Part shown: positions 5,438-6,017 of the stretch, one piece after another | Position numbering within the stretch: the stretch's first letter is position 1 | How the letters are laid out: each line of letters starts with the position of its first letter | Source of the DNA: Rhodobacter sp. | Lineage (GTDB): Bacteria > Pseudomonadota > Alphaproteobacteria > Rhodobacterales > Rhodobacteraceae | Length of the DNA stretch: 6,017 bases | Assembly (NCBI GenBank): GCA_013824055.1 | Contig: PNNE01000195.1 | Location: 1-6,017 of the forward strand | Direction: 5' to 3' | Made by a program: the position numbers and the translations under genes | The notes under the pieces: generated by a model | Database searches by the model: none | The model's input: the letters and a program-made list of their open reading frames with translations, nothing else | What the model was told of the DNA's origin: nothing

Positions 5438-6017
5438 TCAGCTGTTCTCGACTGCAAACCGCACATCTGCGATCAGGCTGTCTGCGCTGAAGTTCTCCAG
5501 CCGCCTGCCGTTCAGAAAGAAGGTCGGCGTCTGTCGAATGGCCAAGGCTTCGACGTCGGCTGCGTCCTGGTTGAGGATGCCAGTAATCCCCGGAAAGAGC
5601 TTGTCGCTTTCCGCCCTTTCGAGATCGAGCCCCGCGGCCCCGGCGATTTCCCAGGCCACGTCCAGCTGCGGCGAACCATGCACGGCCCAGCCCGGTTGCT
5701 GTTCCAGCAGCGCATCCAGTACCGGCTCGAACTTGTCCTGCATCCGCGCGGCCTCAAGGATGCGCACGGCCTCGTCCGAGCCTTCGTGGAAGACGGTATA
5801 GCGCAGCACGACGCGGACCTGCGTCGGAAACTGCCTCCGGATCTCCTGCACCACCGGGTGATAGGCGCGGCAGGCCTCGCAGGACGGATCGAAGAACTCG
5901 ACCAGTGTGACGGGCGCATCGGAGGGGCCAAAGCTGGGGGAATAATCCCGGACCAGAAGCGCCTGGTCGGCTGTTGGCGCGGCAGCGGCGGCCGCTTCCG
6001 CCTCGGCAGCGCGGCGC
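5438..6017 (-). CDS. DsbA-like thiol:disulfide oxidoreductase, 5' end cut by window edge
   Basis: 192 residues are readable from the right edge (codons from 6016) to the stop at 5438-5440; the N-terminus lies outside. The protein has a thioredoxin/DsbA fold: LVEFFDPSCEACRAYHPVV, with active-site C46 and C49 (counted from the window edge, codons 5879-5881 and 5870-5872), an inserted helical domain, and TPTFFLNG with the cis-proline at about residue 164. The acidic-alanine CEAC centre differs from the CPHC of classic DsbA and may give a different redox potential. Before the fold is an Ala/Glu-rich linker (residues 3-13), which suggests a signal anchor further upstream holding it in the periplasm. 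Such proteins make or shuffle disulfides, often with a DsbB or VKOR partner, not visible here. A GTG at 5852-5854 could be mistaken for the start, but it lies after the active site. Confidence 0.88.
   Translation of the reverse strand, partial: RRAAEAEAAAAAAPTADQALLVRDYSPSFGPSDAPVTLVEFFDPSCEACRAYHPVVQEIRRQFPTQVRVVLRYTVFHEGSDEAVRILEAARMQDKFEPVLDALLEQQPGWAVHGSPQLDVAWEIAGAAGLDLERAESDKLFPGITGILNQDAADVEALAIRQTPTFFLNGRRLENFSADSLIADVRFAVENS

Noticed and set aside
5438..5854. A 138-residue version of the DsbA-like protein starting at GTG 5854
   Set aside because: The frame stays open to the right edge and the upstream part contains the CEAC active site, so this internal GTG cannot be the true start.

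Overview
This high-GC window has the codon use and gene families of an alphaproteobacterium, most likely Rhodobacterales (Paracoccaceae/Roseobacter type). That placement is a judgement from family resemblance, not a database result. The leftmost gene belongs to a plasmid/phage-like family and abuts a broken transporter tail. This suggests a plasmid, chromid or genomic island with recombination scars.

Layout. (1) 1-877, minus: the N-terminal 292 residues of a DUF932 plasmid/phage-like protein that runs off the left edge, preceded by a leader with small hairpins. (2) 988-1267, plus: a decayed C-terminal stub of a major facilitator transporter, frameshifted by one extra C. (3) 3497 down to 1287, minus: a compact four-gene copper-handling operon, Sco/SenC thioredoxin-like protein, then PCuAC periplasmic copper chaperone, then a second Sco/SenC protein, then a DUF411 CxCC metal-binding protein. 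The first three genes overlap, and the operon is headed by a promoter with the 19-bp spacer and central dyad typical of MerR-family (CueR/HmrR-like) metal regulators. (4) 4857-3532, minus: mntH, an Nramp manganese importer. (5) 4979-5431, plus: mntR, the DtxR-family manganese regulator, divergent from mntH; the 121-bp gap holds a GTTAG-N6-CTAAC dyad that probably is its operator. (6) 5438-6017, minus: most of a DsbA-like thiol oxidoreductase with a CEAC active site, running off the right edge and convergent with mntR.

How it works together. The operon encodes the exported parts of a copper relay: PCuAC binds copper in the periplasm, the membrane-anchored Sco proteins reduce or metallate a cuproprotein site, and DUF411 probably binds copper as well. 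No cuproenzyme, copper pump or MerR-type regulator gene lies in the window, so the target and regulator must be elsewhere. mntH/mntR is a self-contained manganese uptake and sensing pair. The DsbA-like protein fits the same theme of periplasmic thiol chemistry. No RNA gene, insertion sequence, CRISPR array or replication origin was seen. Individual families are known; the less ordinary points are the Sco-PCuAC-Sco-DUF411 arrangement under a MerR-type promoter and the transporter remnant at the edge of the plasmid-type gene.
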